DNA from: Bacteroidales bacterium | GTDB taxonomy: Bacteria; Bacteroidota; Bacteroidia; Bacteroidales; Muribaculaceae | Direction of reading: 5' to 3' | Assembly (NCBI GenBank): GCA_004557825.1 | Contig: SFFL01000007.1 | Coordinates: forward strand, 1 to 64,000 | DNA length: 64,000 bases | Part shown: piece after piece, positions 50,973 to 60,492 of the stretch | Layout: every line of letters begins with the position of its first letter | Position numbering within the stretch: position 1 is the stretch's first letter | Notes under the pieces: generated by a model | The model's database searches: none | The model's input: the letters and a program-made list of their open reading frames with translations, nothing else | Told to the model about the DNA's origin: nothing | Made by a program: the position numbers and the translations under genes

Positions 50973-52841
50973 CACACTCAAAGAAACAGTATCAGCTGCT
51001 ACTACGTCTACGTCTGCTACTTCTTCTACCGCTACGGTGTCAACAGCCTCTGTTGCTTCAACAACTTCAACTGCCTCTTCTACATCTTTGGAAGTGGCTT
51101 TGGTATTCTGCTTTTCGGCGATTGATTCGTAGTTGCTTTCAGCGCTGGAGATAAGGGAGGCGCGGTTGCTGTCCCAGCCCTTGGCGTCGTAGATGACAAG
51201 TGCGAGCGAGCTTGTGTCGTAGCTGCTGTCGGGACCAACGAATACGTTTACTTTGCCCTTTTTGAAGAGGGTGTAAGCCTTGGTGTTGGCAGCTACTGTG
51301 AAGCCCTTGGCCTTCATAGCATTGGTGAAGGCTTCCTTGAGGGTGTTGAACTGACCTTCTACGGAGGCGTTAAGCTCCATACGGATCAGATTTACCATAC
51401 CTTCGGTGTTCCATACATAATTGTAGTGGTCGAAGTTCTGGAAGCTGTAGCCGTAGTAGGTCTGAGTGGTGTAAACGGGTACCGAATTTACAACATAGGA
51501 GTTGGTGTAGGCGTAGCCGGAGATGCTGTAGCGGAAGCCGCCTTTGACATCTTCAAAGTTATAGCGGTCAACGCCGGAGTAGTCCTTAGGTTCGCCCTTG
51601 AAGTATTTGTAAAGGGGAGTGTCGATGGTCACGCCGCAAGCGCCGTTCTCGGTGATGTATGAAGCCAGCTTGTCGGCAGCACCGGTGGCATTGAAATAGT
51701 CGGTGGTTACGAGCGAGTTGGCACTTGCTGAAATATCATAGAAATCGTTCTTGATGAGAGGTTCGCCATCTTCTTTATAGAAAGAGATTGCGTGCTCTTC
51801 ACCGCCGATAAGACCGAAGCCCTTGAGATATACGAGATAGTCCATATCTTCGAAGGTAGTCTCGCGCTCGTCGTTGGCGTTTACGATATAGAATTTCTTG
51901 CTGTTGCTCTTGCAGAGGAATTTGTCGCCGGGCATCATCGAGATGTACTCGTATTTGGCACGAATCACAATTTCACCATCCATATTCATTACGCCCACTT
52001 TGGAGTCCTCGCTGGTATAGACAACAAATTTTTCGTTGAAATCCCAGATTGACTGAACCTTGGAGGGAAGCTTGGTGAACTCACCCTTCTTGTCAACGAA
52101 GCCATAGCGGTCGCCTTTCTTGGCAGCGAATTTGCCGCCGATCATATTTGAAGTGATGGCGATGCCGGTGAGCTTGGCTACTTCTTCACCTTTCTTATTG
52201 ATGATATATGTGGGATAAGAAGGACCATCCTCGCTTTCAGCCGATTCGCCGGCTTCATCTTCCTTTTCCATGTCAGCTTTCTTAACCACAGCTGCATAGC
52301 CTTCGGAAAATTCGGTGCAGGTAGCATATTTGGGCTCAATCTTCATCTCGCCCTTGTTGTTGATGAAGCCGATGTTGTCTTCCTCATCCCATACGGCAGC
52401 CATACCGTCGGAGAAATATGCACGCACATTGGTGAGCTCTTTTTTCTTGTAGGGGAGCAACTCGAATACCATCTTGCCGTCGGCGTTGTAGTATTTGATG
52501 CGTTCGCCGGGACGGGTGGCGGGGATAACACCGTCGCTCATCACGCCGGCATCTTTAAGGCCTTCGAGGTCGGCTACAAGTTCGGGCTTTTCGGCAGCTT
52601 TGTACACCGATATGCCTTTGTTTTCCTCAACAGTGAACAGACCGTTGATTACAGCTGAGGGGCGATTCTCAAATTCGTCGTCGAAGAGAATTTTGCCGTC
52701 AGGGCCGATCATACCCCAGTTGGAGTCTTTGTCGGATTTTACTGCCAGATAGTCGATGTCGTTTTCGGTAGACGACGAGCAACCGGCAAGCATAAATGTG
52801 GCCGCAATCAGAGAAAGGGCGGATTTAACAGAGAATTGCAT
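50958..52841 (-). CDS. WG-repeat lipoprotein
   Basis: The 627-residue protein has a lipoprotein signal (AATFMLAGC, Cys21). Residues 25-420 contain repeated units of the WG type (WGMIGPDGKILFDDEFE, IGFINNKGEMKIEPKYA, YGFVDKKGEFTKLPSKV, VGVMNMDGEIVIRAKYE). Residues 430-570 look like a separate domain with several Tyr-rich strands, and the tail is a Glu/Val/Ala-rich acidic stretch. WG repeats form beta-rich surface or periplasmic proteins of unknown function in Bacteroidetes. It is flanked by non-coding DNA on both sides and is probably a single gene. The minus strand has TAATTTTG at 52869-52876 upstream but no clear -33. Confidence 0.82.
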   Translation of the reverse strand: MQFSVKSALSLIAATFMLAGCSSSTENDIDYLAVKSDKDSNWGMIGPDGKILFDDEFENRPSAVINGLFTVEENKGISVYKAAEKPELVADLEGLKDAGVMSDGVIPATRPGERIKYYNADGKMVFELLPYKKKELTNVRAYFSDGMAAVWDEEDNIGFINNKGEMKIEPKYATCTEFSEGYAAVVKKADMEKEDEAGESAESEDGPSYPTYIINKKGEEVAKLTGIAITSNMIGGKFAAKKGDRYGFVDKKGEFTKLPSKVQSIWDFNEKFVVYTSEDSKVGVMNMDGEIVIRAKYEYISMMPGDKFLCKSNSKKFYIVNANDERETTFEDMDYLVYLKGFGLIGGEEHAISFYKEDGEPLIKNDFYDISASANSLVTTDYFNATGAADKLASYITENGACGVTIDTPLYKYFKGEPKDYSGVDRYNFEDVKGGFRYSISGYAYTNSYVVNSVPVYTTQTYYGYSFQNFDHYNYVWNTEGMVNLIRMELNASVEGQFNTLKEAFTNAMKAKGFTVAANTKAYTLFKKGKVNVFVGPDSSYDTSSLALVIYDAKGWDSNRASLISSAESNYESIAEKQNTKATSKDVEEAVEVVEATEAVDTVAVEEVADVDVVAADTVSLSVYSAK

Positions 52842-53053
52842 ATAACTATAATAAGGTTAAAATTAGTGCAAAATTAATAAAAAAGAGGTGCGGTCGGGGT
52901 GTGTTATAGTTAAATAAGGTTAAAATGCGGTTTGCCCGGAAAATCAGGCTGATTTCCGGGTGAAGAAGATATAAAAATGTGTATTTGAGAAAGTAATCGC
53001 TCAAGCTACTTCCTGAGCCGCAGGGATGGGGCAGAGGTCTCTGAGGATCGCGG

Positions 53054-53845
53054 TCAGTCGGTATCGTGGGGAGGGTTGGTGTGCCCTTCGCTGATGATAT
53101 AATCCTTCACCTGCTGGAACAGACGGGTAGCGAACACAAAGTCGTTGAGGGCTTCGTTGGTGGTGGTGAAGATGCGCTTCTTGTCGCCGATCCATTCGCG
53201 GCGCCCCTTGTTGATGAATACGATATTCTCGCCGATACCGAGCACCGAGTTCATATCGTGGGTGTTGATGATGGTGGTGATATTGTATTCGTGGGTGATG
53301 TCGTGGAGAAGTTCGTCGATAAGGATAGAAGTGCGCGGGTCGAGACCTGAGTTAGGCTCGTCGCAGAAGAGGTATTTGGGATTTAGGGCGATGGCGCGGG
53401 CGATGGCCACACGTTTCTGCATACCGCCGGAAATCTCCGAGGGGTATTTGTTTTCGGCGCCCTGCAGGTTTACGCGCTCCAGGCAGAAGCGGGCGCGGTC
53501 GAGCATCTCTCCCTGAGTCATCGAGGTGAACATCATCAGGGGGAACATCACGTTGCCCAGCACGGTCTCTGAGTCGAATAGTGCGGACCCCTGGAAGAGC
53601 ATACCTATCTCTTTGCGGAGGTCTTTCACCTGGCGGGAATCCATTTTCAGGAAGTCGCGGCCGTCGTAGAGAATTTCACCCTGTTCGGGAGTGACCAGGC
53701 CCACGATTGACTTCATCAGCACGGTTTTACCCGAACCGCTCTGACCGATAATCAGGTTGGTTTTGCCGGTATAGAAAGTGGCGGAGACGTCGTGGAGAAT
53801 AGTCTTGCCGTCGAATGATTTGGTGATATTTTTTACTTCAATCAT
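53054..53845 (-). CDS. mlaF: MlaF-type ABC ATPase for phospholipid transport
   Basis: The 263-residue ATPase has Walker A GQSGSGKT at 34-41, the signature ISGGMQKR, Walker B LFCDEPNSGLDP, and the switch region INTHDMNSVLGIG, a sequence typical of MlaF/Ttg2A. With MlaE it moves phospholipids between the membranes to keep outer-membrane asymmetry. It overlaps the mlaE stop by four bases. It is about 15 residues longer than many MlaF proteins at the C-terminus. Confidence 0.92.
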   Translation of the reverse strand: MIEVKNITKSFDGKTILHDVSATFYTGKTNLIIGQSGSGKTVLMKSIVGLVTPEQGEILYDGRDFLKMDSRQVKDLRKEIGMLFQGSALFDSETVLGNVMFPLMMFTSMTQGEMLDRARFCLERVNLQGAENKYPSEISGGMQKRVAIARAIALNPKYLFCDEPNSGLDPRTSILIDELLHDITHEYNITTIINTHDMNSVLGIGENIVFINKGRREWIGDKKRIFTTTNEALNDFVFATRLFQQVKDYIISEGHTNPPHDTD

Positions 53846-54591
53846 TGGAGCAGCAGTTTGGTGAGAATTACGTCGAAAAGCAGGATGAGAATTGAGGAGG
53901 AAACCACAGCGTTGGTTGAGGCTTTACCCACCTGCAGCGCGCCACCCTTCACGAAGTAGCCGAAGAAGGAGGCCACGGAGGAGATGATGAATGCAAAGAA
54001 GAGGCTCTTGATAAGACCGTACCACACATACCATTCGTTGAAGAAGGCCTGGATGCCGTAAGTGTATCGTGAGGTGGAAATCAGGTCGGTGAAGATGGTC
54101 ACGAAATATCCGCCGAGGAGTGAGGTGCCGATACAGAAGGCGCTCAGCACCGGCATAAAGCATACGAAAGCCACAATCTTGGGGAGTACCAGGAAGTTGG
54201 CCGAGTTGACGCCCATAATGTCGAGGGCGTCGATTTGCTCGGTGACACGCATAGTGCCTATTTCCGAGGCTATATTGGAACCGACTTTGCCGGCAAGAAT
54301 AAGGCAGAGGATGGAGTTGGAGAACTCAAGCAGCACGATGTCGCGTGTGGCCAGACCTACGGAATAGGCAGGCATAAGCGGGTTGGTGGTGTTGAGCTTC
54401 ATCTGTATGGTGCAGACTGCGCCGATAAAGAGCGAGATGATGATGACCAGCGGGATGGAGTCTACGCCGAGCTTCGACACCTCCTGCACAGTGCGCCGGC
54501 CGAAGACGCTCCACTTGTCGGGAATATTGAATGTGCGGACAATAAACCGGCAATATTTGCCGAACTGCCCCAGAGATTTCTCTATAATCAT
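53842..54591 (-). CDS. mlaE: MlaE-type permease
   Basis: The 249-residue membrane protein matches MlaE permeases: a short N-terminal amphipathic segment, then about five helices. The family motifs are IGAVCTIQMKL, LVLAGKVGSNIASEIGTMRVTEQIDALDIMGV-like sequence, and the conserved end TNAVVSSSILILLFDVILTKLLL. It is the first gene of the two-gene operon. A TAACTTTG box lies at 54615-54622 on the minus strand, 24 bases upstream. The MCE-domain substrate protein MlaD, normally next in the operon, is not here. Confidence 0.92.
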   Translation of the reverse strand: MIIEKSLGQFGKYCRFIVRTFNIPDKWSVFGRRTVQEVSKLGVDSIPLVIIISLFIGAVCTIQMKLNTTNPLMPAYSVGLATRDIVLLEFSNSILCLILAGKVGSNIASEIGTMRVTEQIDALDIMGVNSANFLVLPKIVAFVCFMPVLSAFCIGTSLLGGYFVTIFTDLISTSRYTYGIQAFFNEWYVWYGLIKSLFFAFIISSVASFFGYFVKGGALQVGKASTNAVVSSSILILLFDVILTKLLLQ

Positions 54592-54712
54592 AGAATTTTC
54601 ATCTTTAGCGGTGACAAAGTTAAGAAATTTTCCAGAAAAAAATCAGCGGTACTGCTAATATGTGCGAGGAATTTAGTAATTTCGCCATTAAAATTATTAA
54701 ACACCATCATAA

Positions 54713-55345
54713 ATGTTAATCATTGGTATAGCCGGTGGCACCGGTTCAGGCAAAACTACTGTGGTGAACAAGATTCTTTCGAGTTTTCCCGCAGGAGAGG
54801 TAGCGGTGATTCCGCAGGATTCCTATTATAAGGATTCGTCGCACATTCCGCCTGAGGATCGTAGCAAAATCAATTTCGATGAACCCGATGCGATAGAATG
54901 GAGCCTCCTGGTGGAGCATCTGCGCCAGCTCAAGAAGGGCAACGCCATAGAAATGCCTACTTACAGCTATCTCACCTGTACCCGTCAGGAAGAGACGGTG
55001 AGCGTGAAGCCGTGCGATGTGGTAATCGTGGAAGGAATCCTTGTGCTTACCGACCCCGTACTGCGCCAGATGATGGATGTGAAATGCTTTGTCGACGCCG
55101 ATGCCGACGACCGACTGATCCGTGTGATTGCCCGCGACTGCATAGAGCGCGGCCGCACTCCGCAGATGGTGATCGACCGCTATGAGGAGGTGCTCAAGCC
55201 TATGCACTGCCGCTACATTGAGCCGTGCAAGCGCTATGCCGACCTGATTATCCCGCAGGGTGGCACCAATTCGGTGGCAATCGGCTTGCTTACTGACTTT
55301 ATTGACGGACGTCTGCGCAAGGCTTCTATCTGCAAATTAAAATGA
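54713..55345 (+). CDS. udk: Uridine kinase
   Basis: The 210-residue protein phosphorylates uridine and cytidine in pyrimidine salvage. It has the P-loop GGTGSGKT at 8-15, the substrate loop YYKDSSHIPPEDRSKINFDEPDA, and the PRK-family Arg motif RVIARDCIERGR. Length matches E. coli Udk. It is divergent from mlaE, with 121 bases between. The LptB gene starts one base after its stop, so the two are cotranscribed. Confidence 0.96.
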   Translation: MLIIGIAGGTGSGKTTVVNKILSSFPAGEVAVIPQDSYYKDSSHIPPEDRSKINFDEPDAIEWSLLVEHLRQLKKGNAIEMPTYSYLTCTRQEETVSVKPCDVVIVEGILVLTDPVLRQMMDVKCFVDADADDRLIRVIARDCIERGRTPQMVIDRYEEVLKPMHCRYIEPCKRYADLIIPQGGTNSVAIGLLTDFIDGRLRKASICKLK

Positions 55346-55346
55346 A

Positions 55347-56201
55347 ATGGATATGGCGGAAGAAACAGCTGCTGTGACAGATACTCCCGTGACCGAGGTT
55401 CCTGAAAAGATGGTGCTCCGCACCGAGAACCTTGTGAAAAAATATGGCAAGCGCACGGTTGCCAACCATGTTTCGATTGATGTCAAGCAGGGAGAAATCG
55501 TGGGTTTGCTTGGACCCAACGGTGCCGGTAAGACCACAACGTTCTATATGACCACCGGACTTATTACACCTAACGAGGGTCGCATCTTTTTGAACGACAA
55601 AGATATAACGAATTATCCGGTATATAAGCGTGCGCAGAATGGCATAGGCTACCTTGCGCAGGAGGCGTCGGTATTCCGCAAGCTGTCGGTTGAGAACAAT
55701 ATCCGCGCCATTCTGGAGATGACAAATATGACCCGCGAGGAACAGCGCGAAAAGCTTGAGAGCCTGATTTCGGAATTCCGTCTGCAGAAAGTGCGCAAGA
55801 ACCTCGGCGACCAGCTTTCGGGCGGTGAACGCCGCCGTACGGAGATAGCGCGCTGCTTGGCCATCAATCCCAAATTCATTATGCTTGATGAGCCGTTTGC
55901 CGGTGTCGACCCTATCGCAGTGGAGGATATTCAGGAAGTGGTTTACCGACTGAAAGAGAAGAATATCGGCATCCTTATCACCGACCACAACGCCCAGGAG
56001 ACGCTCCGTATCACCGACCGTGCGTATCTGCTTTTCGAAGGGAAGATACTTTTCCAGGGCACATCGGAAGAACTTGCCGAGAACCCGGTAGTGCGCGAGA
56101 AATACCTTGGCCGCAGCTTCATCTTCTATCGCAAGAAATTCGACGCCCGTGCCGCCACCCCCGCTCCCGCCGCTCAGGAAAATACACCCTCCGCATCCTA
56201 A
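55347..56201 (+). CDS. lptB: LptB, ATPase of the lipopolysaccharide export ABC transporter
   Basis: The 284-residue ATPase has Walker A GPNGAGKT at 56-63, signature LSGGERRR, and Walker B FIMLDEPFAGVDPIAVEDIQ, the wording typical of LptB. LptB powers LPS extraction from the inner membrane with LptFG. About 22 extra N-terminal residues and a Pro/Ala-rich C-terminal tail of 20 residues (RAATPAPAAQENTPSAS) extend it beyond the 240 of E. coli LptB. Two ATGs two codons apart are possible (55347, 55353). It follows udk directly. Confidence 0.93.
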   Translation: MDMAEETAAVTDTPVTEVPEKMVLRTENLVKKYGKRTVANHVSIDVKQGEIVGLLGPNGAGKTTTFYMTTGLITPNEGRIFLNDKDITNYPVYKRAQNGIGYLAQEASVFRKLSVENNIRAILEMTNMTREEQREKLESLISEFRLQKVRKNLGDQLSGGERRRTEIARCLAINPKFIMLDEPFAGVDPIAVEDIQEVVYRLKEKNIGILITDHNAQETLRITDRAYLLFEGKILFQGTSEELAENPVVREKYLGRSFIFYRKKFDARAATPAPAAQENTPSAS

Positions 56202-56306
56202 TCCCCCGTTACATCGACTCCTTTAATATATAAGGAGTAAGATGAATACGACGATTCCTTTCAAGACTCTGCGAAATTTTTTTGGGTGAAGATTTTGTGG
56301 AAATAA

Positions 56307-56337
56307 TTTGACGGGAAAAATAATTGTTGTAACTTTG
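56307..56337 (+). promoter_or_regulatory. Strong promoter of the candidate small RNA
   Basis: TTTG at 56307-56310, 19 bases, TAACTTTG at 56330-56337 is a near-perfect match to the Bacteroidetes consensus. No gene start follows before a terminator. Confidence 0.8.
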
Positions 56338-56343
56338 CAGTCG

Positions 56344-56543
56344 AAAAGCATCCGCTTGCGGCAAATGCGTTTTGCGCATCTGTGTAAGTCACGCCGGGAG
56401 GTATCGCTTCGTAGGGCGGATGAGATGAATGTAAGTAAGATATAATCTCTACACTTTAGTTGCATAGACAACTCTTTTAGAATCACAAATTTGCCTTTTG
56501 GCTTTAATCCTGAAGATCCTGTGAAGGAACCTCAGGTTTTTTT
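56344..56543 (+). ncRNA. Candidate small RNA of about 200 nt, family unknown
   Basis: Between a strong promoter and a terminator lies about 200 nt without a plausible open frame. Local pairings by eye: CATCCGC with GCGGATG (56349-56355, 56416-56422), enclosing ATGCG with CGCAT (56365-56369, 56375-56379); AGTTG with CAACT (56458-56462, 56469-56473); GCC with GGC (56493-56502); and the terminator stem CCTGA with TCAGG around TCCT-GTGA-AGGA, ending in seven T (56537-56543). It lacks hallmarks of SRP RNA, RNase P or tmRNA. It could be a 6S-like or regulatory RNA; that is inference. Confidence 0.6.
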
Positions 56544-56551
56544 ATGCCTTT

Positions 56552-56582
56552 TTTGTGGCTTGTACGTATTTGACAAACTTTG
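56552..56582 (+). promoter_or_regulatory. Promoter of the GH3 gene
   Basis: TTTG at 56552-56555, 19 bases, AAACTTTG at 56575-56582 (one mismatch). It begins nine bases after the T tract of the candidate RNA, leaving a 5' leader of about 130 nt for the GH3 gene. Confidence 0.6.
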
Positions 56583-56717
56583 GGATTGATTCGCAAATGG
56601 TTTATGATGAAAATTTCTAATTTAGCGGCATATTTCGGGCGGATTGTGCTTGTGCGGCGCTCCCGCAGGGAATATGTGTGCTATATAGAAATTTGAATTA
56701 ACCATAAATCAATCATA

Positions 56718-59015
56718 ATGAATCAACCGTTAAAAATATTTTTTGCAGCGGCAATGCTCTTTGGAGCCTGCACCGGGGCAGATGCCCGTGGCACCGATGC
56801 CGAGATGCACTCGTTTGTTGACTCTCTGATGCAGAAGATGACTTTGCAACAGAAGATAGGGCAATTGAATCTGTGCGGTGCAAATGGCCTGGGCACCGGA
56901 CCTATTGCCACGACCGACATTGCTCCCCGTCTCAGCAAAGGTGAAGTGGGCGGCGTGCTTAATCTGATGGGTGCCGAGCGTGTGGCCGAGTTGCAGAAAT
57001 ATGCCGTGGAAAACGATCCCAATCATATACCTCTGATTTTTGGCCTGGATGTAATTCATGGCTACCGTACAATATTCCCCATTCCGCTTGGTTTGTCGGC
57101 CACATGGAATATGCCCCTTATCGAGGAGTCGGCCCGAGTGGCCGCCGTAGAATCGGGCAGCGATGGCATAAACTGGACCTATTCGCCAATGGTCGACATC
57201 TGCCGTGACCCGCGGTGGGGACGCCAGTCGGAGGGCAGCGGCGAAGATGTATACCTGGGCAGCGAGATAGCCAAAGCTATGGTTAAGGGCTACCAGGGAG
57301 ATAACACCTTCAGCGAACCGGGTCGGATAATGGCCTGTGTAAAACATGTGGCGCTGTATGGCGCACCCGATGGCGGCCGCGACTACAACACGGTGGATAT
57401 GAGCCGCCAACGTATGTATAACGAGTATCTTCCTCCATATCAGGCAGCTGTCGATGCCGGAGTCGGGTCGGCAATGAGCTCGTTCAACACCGTCGACGGC
57501 ATTCCTGCCTCAGGCAACCGCTGGGTGCTGACCGACCTGCTGCGCAACCAGTGGGGATTCGACGGCTTCGTAGTGAGCGATGCCGGTTCGATTCAGGAAA
57601 TGCGATTCCACGGTATGGGCGATATGCGCGATGTAGCTGTACTTGCCCTGAAAGCCGGACTGGATATGGATTTAGGTGCGGAGGCTTACACCCGCGAGTT
57701 GGAGGGTGCCCTGCAGCAGGGCCGCATCACAGAAGCCGACATCGACCTGGCATGCCGCCGCATCCTTGAGGCCAAATACAAACTCGGCCTCTTCGATGAC
57801 CCGTATCGCTTCTGCGACGTTAAGAAAGCCAAGAAAGTGATGTACAGCAAAGAGCACCGCGATTTCGCACGCAAGGCTGCGGCTGAAAGTTTTGTGCTCC
57901 TGAAAAATGAGGGCAATATTCTGCCGTTGAAAAAGCAGGGCAAGATAGCTCTGATTGGTCCGATTCTCGACACCCGCGACGATATCCTCGGCACCTGGGC
58001 CTGGTGTGCCGATTCTACACTATGCACCCCGATTCTTGATGCCTTTAAAAAACGTCTTGGCAAGAAAGGCGAAATCCTCTATGCCCGTGGCGCGGAGTTT
58101 ATCGACAGCGTGCCCTCCGACATATATAATTATACCTTTGGCCGGGATGCCTCCTTCAAGTATCATCCCGCCAACGAAGCCGCATACCAGCAAGCTGTAG
58201 ATGCCGCAGAGAAAGCCGACGTGGTTGTAGCATTCTTAGGAGAACATAAACTGTCGTCGGGCGAAAGTTCGTCGCGCACCAATCTTGAGCTTCCCAAATG
58301 CCAGAAAGAACTGCTCCGCCGCCTGATGGCTACAGGAAAGCCTGTTGTACTTGTAAATTTCTCCGGTCGTGCAGTGGTTCTCACCGACGAAGCAGCCACC
58401 GTGCCCGCCATCCTTCAGGTATGGTCGCCCGGTTCTGAAGCCGGCGACGCGCTGTTCGACGTGCTTTTCGGCGATGTTAACCCCTCGGGCAAACTTACCG
58501 TAAGTTTCCCGCGCAACGTAGGCCAACTGCCTATGCACTACGACGAACTGCCAACCGGCCGTCCGGCTCCTGCCGATGGCAGAACACAGAAATTCACCAC
58601 CGGTTATATCGATTCCACTACTAAAGCCCTCTATCCCTTCGGTTATGGTCTGAGCTACACAACCTTTGACTATTCACCGGTGCACCTGAGTGCCGACAAG
58701 ATGGCCAAGGATGGAGCGATAGATGCCACTGTGACGGTGACCAATACCGGTTCCCGCGAAGGCGACGAGACTGTGCAGCTCTATCTGCGCGATGTGGTCG
58801 GCTCAATCTCCCGTCCGATCAAACAGCTAAAAGGGTTTGAGAAGATACACCTCAAACCTGGAGAGAGCCGCGATGTCACCTTCCGCATCACTCCTGAAAT
58901 GCTGAAATTCTATAACTACAATCTCGACTTTGTGGCAGAGCCTGGCGAGTTTATCGTGATGACCGGCCCCGACAGCGAGCGACTTACTGCCGCATCATTC
59001 ACCCTGCTTCCATAA
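56718..59015 (+). CDS. bglX: GH3 beta-glucosidase (BglX-like), exported
   Basis: The 765-residue enzyme has an export signal (IFFAAAMLFGAC, possibly a lipobox at Cys18, or cleavage after ADA). The GH3 barrel carries VKHVALYGAPDGGRDYNTVDMS for substrate binding and the nucleophile Asp288 in VVSDAG, usually SDWG. The second domain has GEHKLSSGESSSR, whose Glu is the likely acid/base. A fibronectin-like C-terminal domain follows (PFGYGLSYTTFDYS, GDETVQLYLRD, FEKIHLKPGESRDV). Members cleave beta-glucosides or xylosides of plant glycans. It is a single gene ended by a strong terminator. Confidence 0.94.
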   Translation: MNQPLKIFFAAAMLFGACTGADARGTDAEMHSFVDSLMQKMTLQQKIGQLNLCGANGLGTGPIATTDIAPRLSKGEVGGVLNLMGAERVAELQKYAVENDPNHIPLIFGLDVIHGYRTIFPIPLGLSATWNMPLIEESARVAAVESGSDGINWTYSPMVDICRDPRWGRQSEGSGEDVYLGSEIAKAMVKGYQGDNTFSEPGRIMACVKHVALYGAPDGGRDYNTVDMSRQRMYNEYLPPYQAAVDAGVGSAMSSFNTVDGIPASGNRWVLTDLLRNQWGFDGFVVSDAGSIQEMRFHGMGDMRDVAVLALKAGLDMDLGAEAYTRELEGALQQGRITEADIDLACRRILEAKYKLGLFDDPYRFCDVKKAKKVMYSKEHRDFARKAAAESFVLLKNEGNILPLKKQGKIALIGPILDTRDDILGTWAWCADSTLCTPILDAFKKRLGKKGEILYARGAEFIDSVPSDIYNYTFGRDASFKYHPANEAAYQQAVDAAEKADVVVAFLGEHKLSSGESSSRTNLELPKCQKELLRRLMATGKPVVLVNFSGRAVVLTDEAATVPAILQVWSPGSEAGDALFDVLFGDVNPSGKLTVSFPRNVGQLPMHYDELPTGRPAPADGRTQKFTTGYIDSTTKALYPFGYGLSYTTFDYSPVHLSADKMAKDGAIDATVTVTNTGSREGDETVQLYLRDVVGSISRPIKQLKGFEKIHLKPGESRDVTFRITPEMLKFYNYNLDFVAEPGEFIVMTGPDSERLTAASFTLLP

Positions 59016-59064
59016 AGTTTTCCGACATACTGAGAAACACGATTTCAATCTGAATAATTCAGAG

Positions 59065-59106
59065 CGACTGCATCGTAGAATTGCGTCTACGGTGCAGTCG
59101 TTTTTT
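59065..59106 (+). terminator. Terminator of the GH3 gene
   Basis: A 15-bp stem with one mismatch (59065-59079 and 59086-59100) and loop ATTGCG is followed by six T. Confidence 0.92.
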
Positions 59107-59176
59107 GTGATTTATTTGTCGGATGTACGGATGCGGACACAGATGTTCAACGTAATGCGCTGATAATCAGCGACGC

Positions 59177-59207
59177 TTGCAATGCGCACTTTTTTATTAT
59201 AGTTTTG
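59177..59207 (+). promoter_or_regulatory. Promoter of the ABC export operon
   Basis: TTG at 59177-59179, 20 bases, TAGTTTTG at 59200-59207. Transcription starts about 25 bases before the adaptor ATG. Confidence 0.65.
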
Positions 59208-59238
59208 TGACAGAGAAATTCACTCTGATTCCGAAACG

Positions 59239-60492
59239 ATGGACAAAACTATAGATAAAAAAGAGATCTACCTGGAGCGGCGCAAACGACTGCTCTTGTG
59301 GGGCATCCCCGCTGCTGTGGGGATTGCCGCACTCTCGGTGCTCCTATATAATATAGCACCTACGGTAAGCAGCCGCGACATCACGGTGGGCACGGCAGAG
59401 CGCGGACCTATCGAAATCACGGTTGCCGCCACCGGCCGCATTGTGGCGGCGTACGAAGAGATTATAAATTCTCCGGTGGAGTCGCGTGTGCTCAGCGTAT
59501 ATGCTCAGCCGGGCGATTCGGTTAAGGCCGGAATGCCACTGCTTTTGCTTGACCTGGAGCAGGAACAGACCGAACTTGGGAAATTGCAGGATGCACGCAC
59601 GATGCAGGAGCAACAGCTTCGCCAGATTCAGTTGAGCAATATGACCGACATCAGCGACCTGGAAATGCAGATTAAGGTAAGCGAGATGAATGTGAGCCGC
59701 CAACGCATCGAAGTAGAGAATGAACGGCGTCTCGACAGCATCGGAAGCGGCACCGGCGACCGGGTGCGACAGGCCGAAACGGCGTATCGCGCAGGCGTGC
59801 TCGAACTTGAGCAGCTTCGCACCCGGTTGCGTAACGAGCGTCAGCGAGCTTCCGCCGCTGAAAAAAGCCAGCGCCTCAATGTCAGTACGGCCGACCGCGA
59901 TATTGCTTTGATGGAAAAGACAATTCACCGAGGCAGCATCCCGGCGCCGCTCGATGGAGTGCTTACATATATCACCACCGATCTGGGCACCCGTGTGGGT
60001 GCCGGTGAGAAGGTGGCCGTTGTGGCCGACCTCTCCAGTTTTAAGGTGATAGGCGAGGTGCCGGAAGGGAGCAGTGACCGCTTGCAACCCGGAGCGGCCG
60101 TAACCATACGCATAAGCGGGGCACAGTTTACCGGCACTGTCAGCAATATCACCCCGCAGGCCCGCCAGGGAGTGGTGTCGTTTGTGGTGCGACTCGACAA
60201 TCCGCGCGACAGCCGTCTTCGTTCCGGTGCCCGAGCCGAACTGCAGGTAAGTTTCGACTATAAAAGCGAAGTGCTGCGAGTGCCAAACGGAGCCTTCTAT
60301 AAAGGAGAGGGGGATTACCGTATGTTTGTTTTCGACTCAAAAGATCGTGCTGTCCGGCGCAGTATCCGTGTAGGCGACGGCAACCGCGACTATGTGGAAA
60401 TCCTCGACGGACTCAAACCGGGCGACAAAATCATCATCAGTGATACCGAACATTACAGCAATAAGAATAAACTCAAAATCAAATGGGAATAA
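59239..60492 (+). CDS. HlyD/MacA-type membrane-fusion adaptor
   Basis: The 417-residue adaptor has an N-terminal membrane anchor (LLWGIPAAVGIAALSVLLYNI, about residues 20-40). A lipoyl-like segment follows (GPIEITVAATGRI, SPVESRVLSVYAQPGDSV), then a coiled-coil hairpin of about 120 residues, and beta-barrel domains with the returning lipoyl half (IPAPLDGVLTYITTDLGTRV). It links the inner-membrane ABC permeases to the TolC-type channel at the end of the operon. Its last ten bases overlap the ATPase gene. Confidence 0.92.
   Translation: MDKTIDKKEIYLERRKRLLLWGIPAAVGIAALSVLLYNIAPTVSSRDITVGTAERGPIEITVAATGRIVAAYEEIINSPVESRVLSVYAQPGDSVKAGMPLLLLDLEQEQTELGKLQDARTMQEQQLRQIQLSNMTDISDLEMQIKVSEMNVSRQRIEVENERRLDSIGSGTGDRVRQAETAYRAGVLELEQLRTRLRNERQRASAAEKSQRLNVSTADRDIALMEKTIHRGSIPAPLDGVLTYITTDLGTRVGAGEKVAVVADLSSFKVIGEVPEGSSDRLQPGAAVTIRISGAQFTGTVSNITPQARQGVVSFVVRLDNPRDSRLRSGARAELQVSFDYKSEVLRVPNGAFYKGEGDYRMFVFDSKDRAVRRSIRVGDGNRDYVEILDGLKPGDKIIISDTEHYSNKNKLKIKWE

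Noticed and set aside
56344..56543. Riboswitch leader of the GH3 gene
   Set aside because: A separate promoter lies after the terminator, and I saw no match to known riboswitch cores; kept instead as a candidate small RNA.
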